DNA from: Macrotis lagotis
Taxonomy: Eukaryota > Chordata > Mammalia > Peramelemorphia > Peramelidae
DNA length: 64,000 nucleotides
Direction of reading: 5' to 3'
Assembly (NCBI RefSeq): GCF_037893015.1
Contig: NC_133666.1
Coordinates: 626,536,310-626,600,309 of the forward strand
The position numbers were made by a program, and so were the translations under genes. The notes under the pieces are model-generated. The model searched no databases. It was not told the DNA's origin and worked only from the letters and a program-made list of their open reading frames with translations. Shown here in pieces: positions 32,546-43,700 of this stretch. Position 1 is the first letter of the stretch. The number at the start of each line of letters is the position of its first letter.

Positions 32546-35500
32546 ATGGAGGCCCTGCGGCGGCTGCTGAGCTCTGGCGGAGAAGGCTGTGCCACCGAGG
32601 AGGGCAACACCCTTCTGCTCCTCGGGGAGCCGGGCTCCGGAAAAACGACATTATTGTTCGCGGCGGCCCTGGTGGCAGCGGGGGAGGGCCGCGGTCCCGT
32701 GCTGTTCGTGGCGCCGAGAGCCCTGCAGAGCCTGCCTCCGGGATGGAAGGCCGAAGCGGCCAGGGACCCAATGAGGCTCCAGGTAACAGCCAGGCGGAGC
32801 CCGGGGAGGGGGGCGGGGCCTGCGTGCGGTGGGGCTCTGGGATAGGGAGGAGGCGGCAGATGTGGGGCGGGGCTCTGTGACGGAAAGGCGGAACTACCAA
32901 TGGGGCAGGACTATGGGAGGGGGAAAAGCATCTGAGGGGGCGGGGCTTTGAAATAGAGCTAAATGTTTGGGGAACACAATCCATCTCCCACCTTTTATTA
33001 AGCGAACAAGGTGCCCTGACTGTATTAATTGTTTGGGAATGCAAAAACAAAAACAAAGTATCCCTCGTCTTTTTAAATTTATTATTACTTTTTTAGGTTT
33101 TTGCAAGGTAGTGGGGTTAAGTGGCTTGCCCATGGCCACACAGCTGGGCAATTATTAAGTGTCTGAGGCTGAATTTGAACTCAGGTCCTCCTGACTCCAG
33201 GGCTGGTGTTCTATCCACTGCATCACCTAGCCGCCCTGCATCCCTTGTCTTTAAGGAGATGCCAAGTCAGAGAGGGACCTAGGTAATAATATATATGCAG
33301 AACAAACCAAATCAATACAAGGCAGTTGGGGATGGGGGGGGAACTAACTCTTGTGGGGAGTCAGAAGAGATTTCTAGGGGGAATGCCTGAACTGAATCTC
33401 GATGAAGGTAGGGCGTTCTTAGAGATGAGAAAGGGGCAGCTAGGGGGTGCAGTGGATAGAGCACCGGCCCAGAGTCAGGAGTACCTGGGTTCAAATCTGG
33501 CCTCAGATACTTAATAATTACCTAGCTGTGTGGCCTTGGGCAAGCCACTTAACCCCACTGCCTTGCAAAAAAAAACAAACTAAAAAAAACCCCAAAACAA
33601 AACAAAAATCTAAAAAAAAGAGAGATGAGGAGAAAGTGCTCTTCACACAATGGAGGCTGAGTCATTAGCTTCATCTGAGATTGGCTGAACGTACTGTATT
33701 CCCATACAGTAATGTATATTGAAGCTGGAAGAGTAGATTGGGGCTACCTTGAAGAAGACCAAACAGAGCAGTTAGGATTTTTATTCTAGAGGCAAGAAGG
33801 AAACACTGGAACTTGATGAGTGGAGAAATCATATGGGAGCTTTGTGGAGGATGAATTAAAAGTGGAAGGAACTTGAAGCATCAAGCTCAATCAGAAAAGA
33901 AGCAGACCCTGGTCATAGTCTCCCTACTTAATTCTCCCCCTGTTGCTGATAAATTGCTTCGTTCAGCTTCACTAATCCCTGTGGTTCATAATTTCCACCT
34001 GTTGGAGGAGAATTCCTTCCCCCTGCTGTACTCATCCCTATACAACCTCCCAGTCCCTATCCTCCTCTGCTTTCCCTATCCACTGTGCCCTATGGAATCT
34101 CCACTCTTTGGTTAAGAAGCTGCCCTTCATCCTTTGCCTCTTCTATTCTTTCTATTCTTTTCAAGCATTAACTCAAACCTGGCTATATATATATTTTTAA
34201 ATTTTATTTATTTAAGGCAGTGGGCTTAAGTGACTTGCCCAAGGTTGCATACCTAGGCAATTATTAAGTGTCTGAGGTCAGATTTGAACTCAGGTCCTCC
34301 TGACTCTAGGCTTGGTGCTCTGTCCACTGTGCCACCTAGCTAGCTGCCCCTTCAAACCTGGCTTTATCCTGAGGGTACCAGGATTGTGACCATCTCCAAA
34401 CCTGTCCAGTCTGTTTGATACTCAGAGCCAGGAGTCATCTGCTTGGAGACCTCTCTGCACCACTGCTCAGTCACCTTTCCATTTTAAATTTCTGTCATCA
34501 GACCCTATCTAGACCTTTGTTGTTGTTATCTACTGAACTCCAGATCATGTTCTTTCCCTCCTCCAGGAGCTGAGCACTAACAACAAACCTTATAACACCC
34601 TGGTCTCCCAGTTCATTAATCTCTTCAACTCCCATCAGCTCTGACTCTCCTCTGTCAAACCACAGGGATGCTGACACCTTAATTCCATAATTTTGGCAAC
34701 TGGAGAGATTGCTGAAGTCAAGGGACATGGGGTCAAACCCTGGCTCTGGTACTTATCTGTGCCACCTTTAACAAATCACTTTATCACCCTGGTCCTCAGT
34801 TTCCTATCTATAAATGAGATAATCAATTTACTCTAAAATCTAGGATCTTTGATTTTTTTTAGGTTGTTTTTTTTTTTGCAAGGCAATGGGGGTTAAGTGG
34901 CTTGCCCAAGGCCACACAGCTAGGTAATTATTAAGTGACTGAGGCCAGATTTGAACTCAGGTACTCCTGACTCCAGGGCTGGTGCTCTATCCACTGCACC
35001 ACCTAGTTTCCCTGCTCCCCAAAATTAAAAGTTACCTTGTAATTATTTTATGATTCATGTTGACTTCTCTTTGTACCTGGCTCTTTCTTCCCAATAGCAT
35101 GTAAACTCCTTAGAGATAGGAATATATTTGCTTTTAGACTCTGAATCCCTATGCCCTAATACAATGTCTGATTGATTGGTTTATCTTTGATCTTTCCTTT
35201 TCCAGTGGTTTCTTCCCTGCAACCTATAGATAGACCAACATCTCCTTCATCTTTAAAAAAAATTTCATAACCCTGCCATCCCCTTAAATTATCCTCACCT
35301 ACCTAAATTTCCTTTGACATGTTCAAACAGAAGTGTGTCAGTCTCCTAGAAAGGTCATTAGGCCTCAGAGGTGTCAAAGTCATAATCTGCAAACCTGCCC
35401 AGTGGGGTTGATGATTCTGGTTAAAATGTAACTGGGATTAGCACAGTGCATTGAATGTTTTATTAAATATAACATTTAGTGTTAAAAATAAAAATATAAC

Positions 35501-36749
35501 TGGAAAATATTTAACAAAATTGAATTTAAAAATGCAACATAAATATGAATTTGTAGTTTTTCAAGTTGACATGTGGCCTTGAGTTGTCACTGCTGGTCTA
35601 TAGTCCTTGTATCTATTTTTTCTCTACTTCTCAACCTCTTCTAGCTTGGTTTCTGTCCCAAACACTTGATTGATACTACTCTGTCCAAAAGAGTGATGAG
35701 CTCTGTTTCTTTTTTTTGTTTGTTTTATTTTATTTAAGGCAATGGGGTTAAGAGTGACTTGCCCAAGGTCACACAGCTAGGCAATTATTAAGTGTCTGAG
35801 GTGGAATTTGACTGACTCCAGGGCCAGTGCTCTAGCCACTTAGCTGTTCCTCTATTTTTGTTCTTTTTTTGTTCTTTTTTTTTGTAAGGCAATGGGGTTA
35901 AGTGGCTTGCCCAAAGCTACACAGCTAGGTAATTATTGTGTCTAAGGCTAGATTTTGAACTCAGGTCCTCCTGAGTTCAAATTCAGCCTTAGACACAATA
36001 AGTGCTCTATCCACTTTGCCACCTAGCTGCCCCACTCTGTTTTGTTCTTAAAAAAAATATTCAGGGGGCAGCTAGGTGACTCAGTGGATAGAGTAACAAA
36101 AAATGCGAAAATATTTTGACTTTAACAAAAACCAAATAAAATGAGCATTTCTGCATTTCATATATAGTAGAACAGATGATTATATATGAAACGAGCTTGC
36201 TGTTTTTTTTTATTTCTATAATAAATTCAGCAGGTAACTTTCAAAGTGCTCCTGTTTCTCTGTGTACATTTCTTTTGTTCTCCTGTACATTTAAAAAAAA
36301 AAAGATGTTTTAATAACCCTTTTTTTGCTAATTTATTCCTTCCCCCTACCATTTACATACATACTCTATCTAACCTTTCCCCCAATTCAAAGATGTAAAG
36401 AAAAATAAAAAACAAAATACTTCACACAAATAGGCATAGAATGTTGCCTGGAGTCAGGAAGACTTAAATTCAGATCCAACCTTGGGCAAGTCGCTTAACC
36501 TCTTGTGCCCAGTAAGTGTAAAATATCCCCCCTCCCCCAGAGCTCTGTTCTTGGCCCTCCTTTCTCTACATTGTCAGTGATATATTTCCCTCCTCCCCAG
36601 CCCTTCTTCCTCCAAACTTCCCTCTTTTGTTAAGAGAACCACCATCATTCCAGTCATTCTGATGTCATCTTTGACCCTTTCTTCTCCCTTACCCTCCCAT
36701 ATCCAATCACTGAAGAGACTTCTCTCTCTAAAACATCTCTCACAGCTGT

Positions 36750-36788
<39 letters not shown>

Positions 36789-38523
36789 GTCTCTCAGTTG
36801 CATATATCTATTGCTTTTTCTAATCATTCAGTGCACCTAAGTTAAAACCCTCTTTCATTCTTGCCTGTATCAACAACAGTTTTCTAATGAGTCTCCCTGC
36901 TTCCAATCTTTACCCTCTCCAGTCTATCCCACAAAGCTGCCAAATAGTCCAAATACCCAAATCTGATCAGGTCACTTTCATATTCAGAAGTCTTCTCTTC
37001 TCCCTGTGCCTTTGAGGATCAAGTCCAAACTTCTTAGCTTGCCATTGAAAGCTCTGTGACCATTTCAGCCTTGTTATGGACTGACCAGTCCCTCCCGCTG
37101 TACCTTTGATTCCATTCCCTCCCTAGTTGAATGAGGAGGCTTCTCTTTCTTTCACTCTCATTCTTTCTCTATCATGCCTATAGTCATACTCAGATCACCC
37201 TTAGCCTTAAAATTCTTCCCTTGATCTTCCTGTCTCCTTGAGTGATTATTTCTCTACTCCTTCACTGCTAAACTCCTAGAAAGAATCATTGACATTTTCC
37301 ATTTCCTTACTCCACATTCACCCCTCAACCATTTAGGACCCCTGGTTTCTAATGACTCTGCTTGAAAAAACCTCTCATGAAGGTCACAGGTCAAATTTTA
37401 ACTGGTACATGGGATGGTCTTTTCTCAGCCCTCATCCTCCCTGATCTTTCTATGACAAAGGACATTATTTTCCACCCCTTACACTAGGATCTTTTCATGG
37501 TCTCTCTTGCCCCCAACCTGGCTGCTGCTCCTTCACAGTATTCATTTATCACCCTTCTCTCCACAGTGTCCTTCTCCTATCTCCTGGCTCAGAACTGGGT
37601 CCCCTTTCCTTCTCTCTCAGCAAACATCTGGGCTCATGAATTTATTGCTTCTGTGTAAAAGGCCATCAGATCTAGATATCCAGCCCTAATCTCTGCATTT
37701 GCTCCCATATCTCCAACTGCCTTTAGTACATCTCTATCTGAATATCCCATGAATGCTTCAAATTCAGACTGTCTTAAACTGACTTCATTATCTTCTCCTC
37801 CTCTAAACCTGCCCCACCTCCCAGTTTCCCTTTTTCAGTTGCTAGCACTACCATCCTTTCCAAAACCTTGGAGTCATCTTTGGCTTTTTCTTCTCCCTCC
37901 TGCAACCAGTCAATTGCTGAATCCTGTTAATGCTTCCTCCATAGCATCTCTCAAATCCATTCCCTTTTCTCCAGTCACACAGATACCACCCTAGTGTACC
38001 ACCCCCAGTCACTTTCATCTGGATTGGCACAGTAGCTTCCCAACTGTCTCTCTTCGGTCTCTCCACACCCCTCACTAATTTATCCTCCGCATCGTGGCCA
38101 AAATAATCTTCTTTATCAATTCCCTGCTCCAGAGAATCTATTCTTCCAGTCTTATGTCCCATTGATCTTGTCTGCTTACCCCATGTTGCAGTGAAAATGG
38201 ACCACTGGTCTTCCTCCAGCTGGATGGAGACATTTCTGTGGCAGAGGCAACTTTCCTGAAAGGTGTTTTCCCCTCATCCTCCTAGAGTCCACAGCCCCCC
38301 AAAGTGGGAATTTAAAAGCGTTTACTTCTCTCTAGCTTTCTTTCTATTTTCTGATGCTATTCTAATTTAAATTATATACCATCTCTGCACAGGTCCCTGT
38401 CTCCTAAGAAGAATGACCTTAAGATCCCTCTCTGTCATTTTTTTCCTTTGTATCTTTAGAGTCTACTGTCATGAAATACAGATAGTAGGTAATTAATGTT
38501 TGTAGAATTGAATTGTCTTGATA

Positions 38524-38579
<56 letters not shown>

Positions 38580-39734
38580 TGACTAATAGGTGTGTATGGT
38601 AAAAGATGGCATCTTAGTGTGAGATCAGCTCAATTTGTGAGAATAAAGGTATACATATCCTTGTGGCCTAGGACAAGGAATCGGATGGGTTTTAGGATCT
38701 CTGCCATAAAGAATGGTTAGGATTTGAATTAGACTGAGGAAAGATGAAAGAAGTTTCTAGTTGAATGTCTGAGATTAGTCTGAATTTGTGGGAAGTGTGA
38801 GGCAACAAGGCTAAAAGGAAGGGGAAGGCAGGCTAAATATGGCAGGGCTTTGAATACTGAGCTAAGTGGTTCAGACTTGGCTCATTAGGTGATCAGGGAC
38901 CATTGAACAGAGCTCCCTTGCAATTCTGACATTTGGGATGTTTCCCCCCTCTGGCTTGTTCCAGTAATTTTCTAAGCTGTCTCATCTCTAGTGGGCCCCT
39001 TGAGAGCTTCCTTGAGGAAGCTATCTGGTGTAAGAAAGAGCTGAGGTCAATCCTGACTAGGCAAAGAACCAAGGCAAGTCACTGAGCCATCCTCCCAATG
39101 GAGATGACGACATCACCCACCTCCCAGGATTGTGAGGATCAGGGACATCACATATGGAAAGTATGACATAAAGACTAGCTATGATAATCTTGCCCCTTTG
39201 CCTCCTGTCTTTTAGAAAATCCACTTCCTGTATCCCCCCTCCTTGCGTGAGCTACTTCAACTTCTGAGTTCTCTGCACGAGAGAGCAGGCCAGCCTCCCT
39301 CTCTCCTGCTTCTGGATGGGCTAGATGAGTACTTGGCAGAAACCTGTAGACTCCAGGCATGGGCCCACCTGGCAGCCCTCCTGGTGGACACGGTCACCCA
39401 CTTCTCAGGCCGCTTGAGCGGTGGCTGCGGACTTCTAATCACCATGCGTGGTCCTGTTGAGGCTGAGGCAGAAGCATCCTCCCTCCAGCTGGCCGTACTC
39501 CAGCGATACTTGCCCAGGTACCTCTGGCTAGAGCCTGACCCCCCAGACCCAGCAGAGGCAAGGTCCCAGGACTTAGGGCAGTGCTTCAGGATTCGCCTCT
39601 CCACCGGGCCAGGCTTCCCCAGGCAGGAGTGGTACTTGAGTTTTGGATGTGATGGTGAGATGGCAATTTCCCAAGTGACCTGCCAAGTGTCCCAGAACCC
39701 ACCTGTGAAGACTGAGACCAGCAGACCCAGCTGA
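32546..39734 (+). CDS. SWSAP1: SWSAP1, SWIM-type zinc finger 7-associated protein 1 (complete, 2 exons)
   Basis: Join 32546-32782 and 39216-39734: 756 nt, 251 aa, phase-0 intron of 6433 bp with gtaaca donor and tcttttag acceptor. SWSAP1 is a RAD51-paralog-like ATPase that pairs with SWS1 (ZSWIM7) and supports RAD51 filaments in homologous recombination, notably in meiosis. The Walker A loop GEPGSGKT is at residues 27-34 and the Walker B strand LLLLD at 109-113 (context SLLLLDGLDEYLAE). The exon junction PMRLQ|KIHF and the LQRYLP segment match the human protein. The start chosen is the first ATG in this frame. It gives an N-terminus (MEALRRLLSSGG...) about 20 residues longer than human, which starts nearer the Walker A. 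The intron is filled with SINEs, L2 and an (AT)n run. Neighbour EPOR converges from the right, as in human. Confidence 0.96.
33071..33237 (-). mobile_element. Marsupial tRNA-type SINE in SWSAP1 intron
   Basis: ttgcaaggtagtggggttaa ... gcatcacctagccgccctgc; the flanks tatccctcgtcttt / catcccttgtcttt form a target-site duplication. Confidence 0.92.
33433..33622 (+). mobile_element. Marsupial tRNA-type SINE in SWSAP1 intron
   Basis: Head ggggcagctagggggtgcag, long A/C-rich tail, flanked by agagatgag on both sides. Confidence 0.92.
34191..34352 (-). mobile_element. Marsupial tRNA-type SINE in SWSAP1 intron
   Basis: ttatttaaggcagtgggctt ... gccacctagctagctgcccc, full copy on the minus strand; cttcaaacctggct / ctcaaacctggct flank it. 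Confidence 0.92.
34853..35018 (-). mobile_element. Marsupial tRNA-type SINE in SWSAP1 intron
   Basis: ttttgcaaggcaatgggggt ... gcaccacctagtttccctgc, full copy. Confidence 0.92.
35708..35853 (-). mobile_element. Marsupial tRNA-type SINE in SWSAP1 intron, internal deletion
   Basis: ttatttaaggcaatggggtt ... tagccacttagctgttcc; shorter than full length because the middle-to-head part is reduced. Confidence 0.85.
35868..36038 (-). mobile_element. Marsupial tRNA-type SINE with an internal palindrome
   Basis: Full-length at both ends (ttttttttgtaaggcaatgg ... gccacctagctgcccc), but the segment 35935-35999 is a hairpin-forming inverted duplication not found in the other copies. Confidence 0.9.
35935..35999. 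repeat. Near-perfect 30-bp inverted repeat (quasi-palindrome)
   Basis: Arm 35935-35965 (starts attgtgtctaaggct) is the reverse complement of 35970-35999 (ends agccttagacacaat) but for a small gap and substitution. The spacer is 4 nt. Confidence 0.92.
36064..36100 (+). mobile_element. SINE head fragment
   Basis: Only the head gggggcagctaggtgactca and gtggatagagta remain. Confidence 0.7.
36590..37120 (+). mobile_element. L2 LINE fragment, in SWSAP1 intron
   Basis: The order of phrases (atgtcatctttgaccctttc, ttctaatgagtctccctgct, acaaagctgccaaatagtcc, ctgatcaggtcactttcata, aggatcaagtccaaacttct) is that of the end of L2 ORF2 in sense orientation. A (CT)n run has grown inside it. Confidence 0.75.
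36751..36797 (+). repeat. (CT)n microsatellite
   Basis: About 17 CT units, then ctgtctgtctctc, within the L2 copy. Confidence 0.9.
37400..38170 (+). mobile_element. L2 LINE fragment(s), in SWSAP1 intron
   Basis: Matches L2 ORF2 text in sense direction (ggagtcatctttggcttttt, agcatctctcaaatccattc, cttcccaactgtctctcttc, gtggccaaaataatcttctt). Very diverged. Confidence 0.7.
38526..38577 (+). repeat. (AT)n microsatellite
   Basis: An unbroken run of about 26 TA units; self-complementary and prone to length change. Confidence 0.95.
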
Positions 39735-40080
39735 GAACCTTAGTCTGGAGAAGGGGGCCTCCAGCCACATGGGCTTTGTATCTGGGAACAGCTGCTAGAG
39801 ACAAGAGGAGATACTGTCTCAGGCCTAAGTTCAGTTGGATCCTAACAGCTATGCCTCCTTGCCACTATTGGGTAATACACTTTGACACTGTCTGTGATAT
39901 CCCCAAGTTTCCTGTGCTTGGGCCAAAGGAGTGGGAAGGTGGCCACCATGTTCTATGTGACTTCTCTCTAATGTGGACTAGGCATGGGGAAGGAGCTGGG
40001 CAGTGGAGGGGGTGCGATCTGGAGAACTGCCTTTGTACTTCTTCTGACATGGAATAAATGATGTTCTGATCAGACCTTAC
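39735..40080 (+). other. SWSAP1: SWSAP1 3' untranslated region
   Basis: Follows the TGA; no further acceptor or coding frame. Ends just after the AATAAA at 40053-40058. Free of recognised repeats. Confidence 0.75.
40053..40058 (+). terminator. SWSAP1 poly(A) signal
   Basis: AATAAA in catggaataaatgatgttctg, with a T/GT-rich element just downstream. Confidence 0.75.
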
Positions 40081-40444
40081 CACCAGCCAGACTGAGATAT
40101 ACTCTGAAAGTTTTGGGAAGAGGGACTGAAAGTGGTCACTTCCTTGTCCCTAGTCCTGATAACTCTCCTTCCAACCTCATCCATTCCCACTTCTAGAATC
40201 ATAACATCCTGCCCTGGAAGGATCACCCATTTTACAGAAGAGAAAACCAAGTCCCAGAAAAAGGAAGGGACCCCAGGTCCAGTGCTTTTTATCTGGACCC
40301 CATATTGCTTTTCTCAGTTCCCCCTCCCCTGTCTGTTCCATTCTCCTTCTTGGGGACACCTAGCCTCCTCCATTCTCTAGCCTCCCTCATATATAATCAA
40401 GTCCTCCTTTTCAGAAGATGTGATTTTCATGGAAAGAAAATGCA

Positions 40445-40450
40445 TTTATT
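40445..40450 (-). terminator. EPOR poly(A) signal
   Basis: AATAAA on the minus strand (TTTATT on plus), 259 nt past the EPOR stop. EPOR and SWSAP1 transcripts therefore end tail to tail about 390 bp apart without overlapping. Confidence 0.75.
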
Positions 40451-40708
40451 ACAAAAATATATATATAAAAGGGCAAAGAAGGGCCTGCTGGGCAGTGATT
40501 TCCCCCTCCCCCCACCCCTAGGTCTCAGAGGCCATAGTGTCCTGCAACCATGCCAACCTCTTTCTCCCTCCCTCCCCACCCCTCCTGGTCCTCTGGAAGG
40601 AATGAGGAAGGAAGAATGAAACATGCCTCCTTCCTCCTCCCTTCCTGCAGCTGCTCCTAGGAAAGCTGCCAGCCTGGGTCCTAACAAACCCACCTCAAAG
40701 GCTGCCCA

Positions 40709-43700
40709 CTAGGAACAAGCCACATATCCTGGGGGCAAAGGCTCTGGGCTGGGCTGGAGAAGGCTGTTCTCATACAGGTTGGTATAGGGCCCCTCAGGTG
40801 AGCTGCCAAGGGCCCCTTGGGAGTCACCAGAGCTATAGTCAGCTGAAATTCCAGAGTCTGAGACCCCAAGATAGAGATATTTAAGGTCAGGGGGACTAAG
40901 GGACAAGGAGGTTGGAGAGGCTCGAGGACGTAGCAGTTGAGAACTAGGATCCAGGATAGTGTACTCAAAGTTGGAGGTTGACACTTGTTCTTCCTGCTCA
41001 GGTTCTAGGGCTGAGGTTGAGGCCATGGAAGAGGAACCAGAATTGGCATCTGTTTCCACAGCTTGGGGCCCCTCTGCCTCTGGGGCCCTGCTTGCACTGC
41101 AGCCTGAGCCCCGATGGCTGAAGGGGCCCAGTCCTGGGGGTCTAGCCACTGGACTGTGGGGCAGCAGCCTGGTGTCCAGCACGAGGTAGTCGTCTTTGGC
41201 TCCCGGGGCCAGCTGGCTGGCTTCTGGCACCAGCAGAGGTTCCTCCTCCTGGGCTAGCTCGGCAGGGGCCACCCAGCGACTCTCAGAGAGTACTTCCAAC
41301 CTGGCTGGTGGCTCCTCCAGGTAGGCACCAAGTGGCCCCCACCACACGCCGGCGTTGTTCTGTCCCAGCCACAACTGAAATAATAACATTGAGCTTAGCC
41401 AGGAACCCCCCTCTGGATGCTTGGCCTCAGGACCTAACCCAGGAGCCTGGGATCTGGAGGTCTTGCAGACCTCCCCAAGAGGGAGAGAGCAGAGTCTTAC
41501 CTAGGCTTCACCACCTACCTGGAAGTTGCCCCTGTGAATGGTGAAGAGGCCCTCAAACCCATGCTCCGGACCAGGGATGCCTGGCCAAAACATTTCTTTC
41601 AAAAACCTGGGGGGGGGAGGAAAAACAAAGCTAGAAGGATCAGCCTGACCAGATGGGCTAACCCTGGAGGCCTTTGGGTACAATCTCTCATTCTTTCTGT
41701 CTGTCTCTTTTTTCTTGGCAAGGCAGTGGGGTTAAATGACTTGCCCAAGGTCACATAGCTAGGTAATTATTAAGTGGCTGAGGTTGGATTTGAACTTCAG
41801 GGCTGGTGTTCTACCCACTGTGCCACCTAGCTGCCCCCATCATCTCATTCTATAGAAGAAAAAAAAACCAAAAAACTGACACCCAGAGAGTGAAATGACT
41901 TCCCCAAGGTCACAGAGGTATCAGAACTTGGTCCTCTTGACTTCAGGACTATCCTTCTTTCCATGCAGTGCTGCTTCCCTGGGGTAGGAGAGGGGGCTCA
42001 CCTGCGTTGAGAGAGGAGGCCCAGGAGGACTAGCAAGAACAGAATGATGGTGAGTATCACAGACATGCTCAGGATCAGAGGGTCCAGTTCTGATGAGGGA
42101 AGGAAGGGGAGTATCAAGTCAGTATCCCTCTTCTACCCCTCTGATCTCAAACTGGGGCCTGGCTGCGCCCTCCTTCCCTCCCTCCCTGCTCACCACTAGC
42201 TGTCAACACTGTGACTGGCTGGGACCAGGAGCTCCAATAACCACTGTAGCTGGGCTCTGCCATCTTTGCCCTAACAGTAAAGGTATAGTGAGTGTGCCCA
42301 CGAAGGTTGTCAATAACACAGTCTGTTCTGCCTTCTTGTATGTCTATCTGCAGGATGGGGAGAGAGATGTAAGGAAGACAGGCAAGGTGGTAGGGGTAGA
42401 GGGGAAGAGAGTCCAGAGGGCTAGGGGTGGGCTCTCACTCTCTGCTCCATGGTGCCAGTTGCTTCAGAGTACTTGACCTCATAGCGGATATCCTTGGTCA
42501 CTTGGGCCATCGGGGGTGGGAGCCAGTGAAGAGCCACCTGGCTGGGGGTCTCCATTTGCCTCACTGTTAACCCAGAAGGTGGGTCCAGAAACACTGAGAG
42601 AGGAACAGGGTTAGAGGTGTGAGAGATGCAGAAAACCTGCAAACAAACAAATTGCTGGCAGTGGACTGAGGGCCCAGACCTTCCCATGGGGCCAATACCA
42701 GGCACTTGGCATGAAAGGTCTAGCCCAGCAGCTGGTGCCCCTTGGTCCTTGCTGTGCTGTAGTATAGGGAGCGGGTTGGGGCAGAACCATACCTACTTCA
42801 TTGATATAGAAGGTCCGATGGAACTCCGTGCTGTTGGGGGTGGTCATGACCTTCAGTTCCAGGGGGATGAAGCTGGAGGCATCAGAGAGGGGGAATGTGC
42901 AGGTGTAGCGAATGGTGCCCCTTCTCGTCCAGACAACCTTCAGTGTGCAGGATTTCCATAATTCATCCCTGTGCAGACACAGGCACGGGGGCAGAGGAGA
43001 GGGACACAAGGCACTGTAATCACCAAGGGTGGAGGCAGATCCCCGCTCTTCCCTCTCTGCCCCAACAAACGATCAGGGAGTGGGGAGCCAAAAGATGTGC
43101 TGGGACTCACTCTAAGTGGTAGAAGAAGCTGTAGTTCCTGGATCCCAAGCTGGCTGTCTCTTCCCAGAAACAGACCAGATCCTCCAATCTCTGAGTGAAG
43201 CACAGGGGCTTCTCTTTCTCTTCAGTCAACAACAGAGTGACTGCAGTGAGGGGAGAAGGGTGGGATTGATGAATGAGTGGAAGGGCACATCTGTGGGTAA
43301 GTCAGAAAAAAAGCTTGAACCCCCCCCACACACACACACCTCTGGCTCAGGGAAAGAAGGACTTCCTTCTACCTCACAAAGTGAGGCCTTCATCACACTT
43401 GCAATCACCCCCTATTGGGGTGCCCCCTAGCCTTGGAAATGCCAAACCACACAAGCAACAAAATGATTTCCCCAAAGTTAAGGTTACTGTCTTATCCACT
43501 TAGTAAATTCTAGTGGCTTCTGATTCAGATCAAATATACACTGTTCTCTTCAGCATTTAAATCTATTCCTCTTTTGGCCTCTTCCTAATTTTCCAGTCTT
43601 CATATAGCAGATTCCCCTCCAGAGGGGTTGCAACCCAGGCCATCCCTTTGGCCTCCTTTCAGTTCCTCACACGTGATGCTCTTATCTGACTCATCATCTC

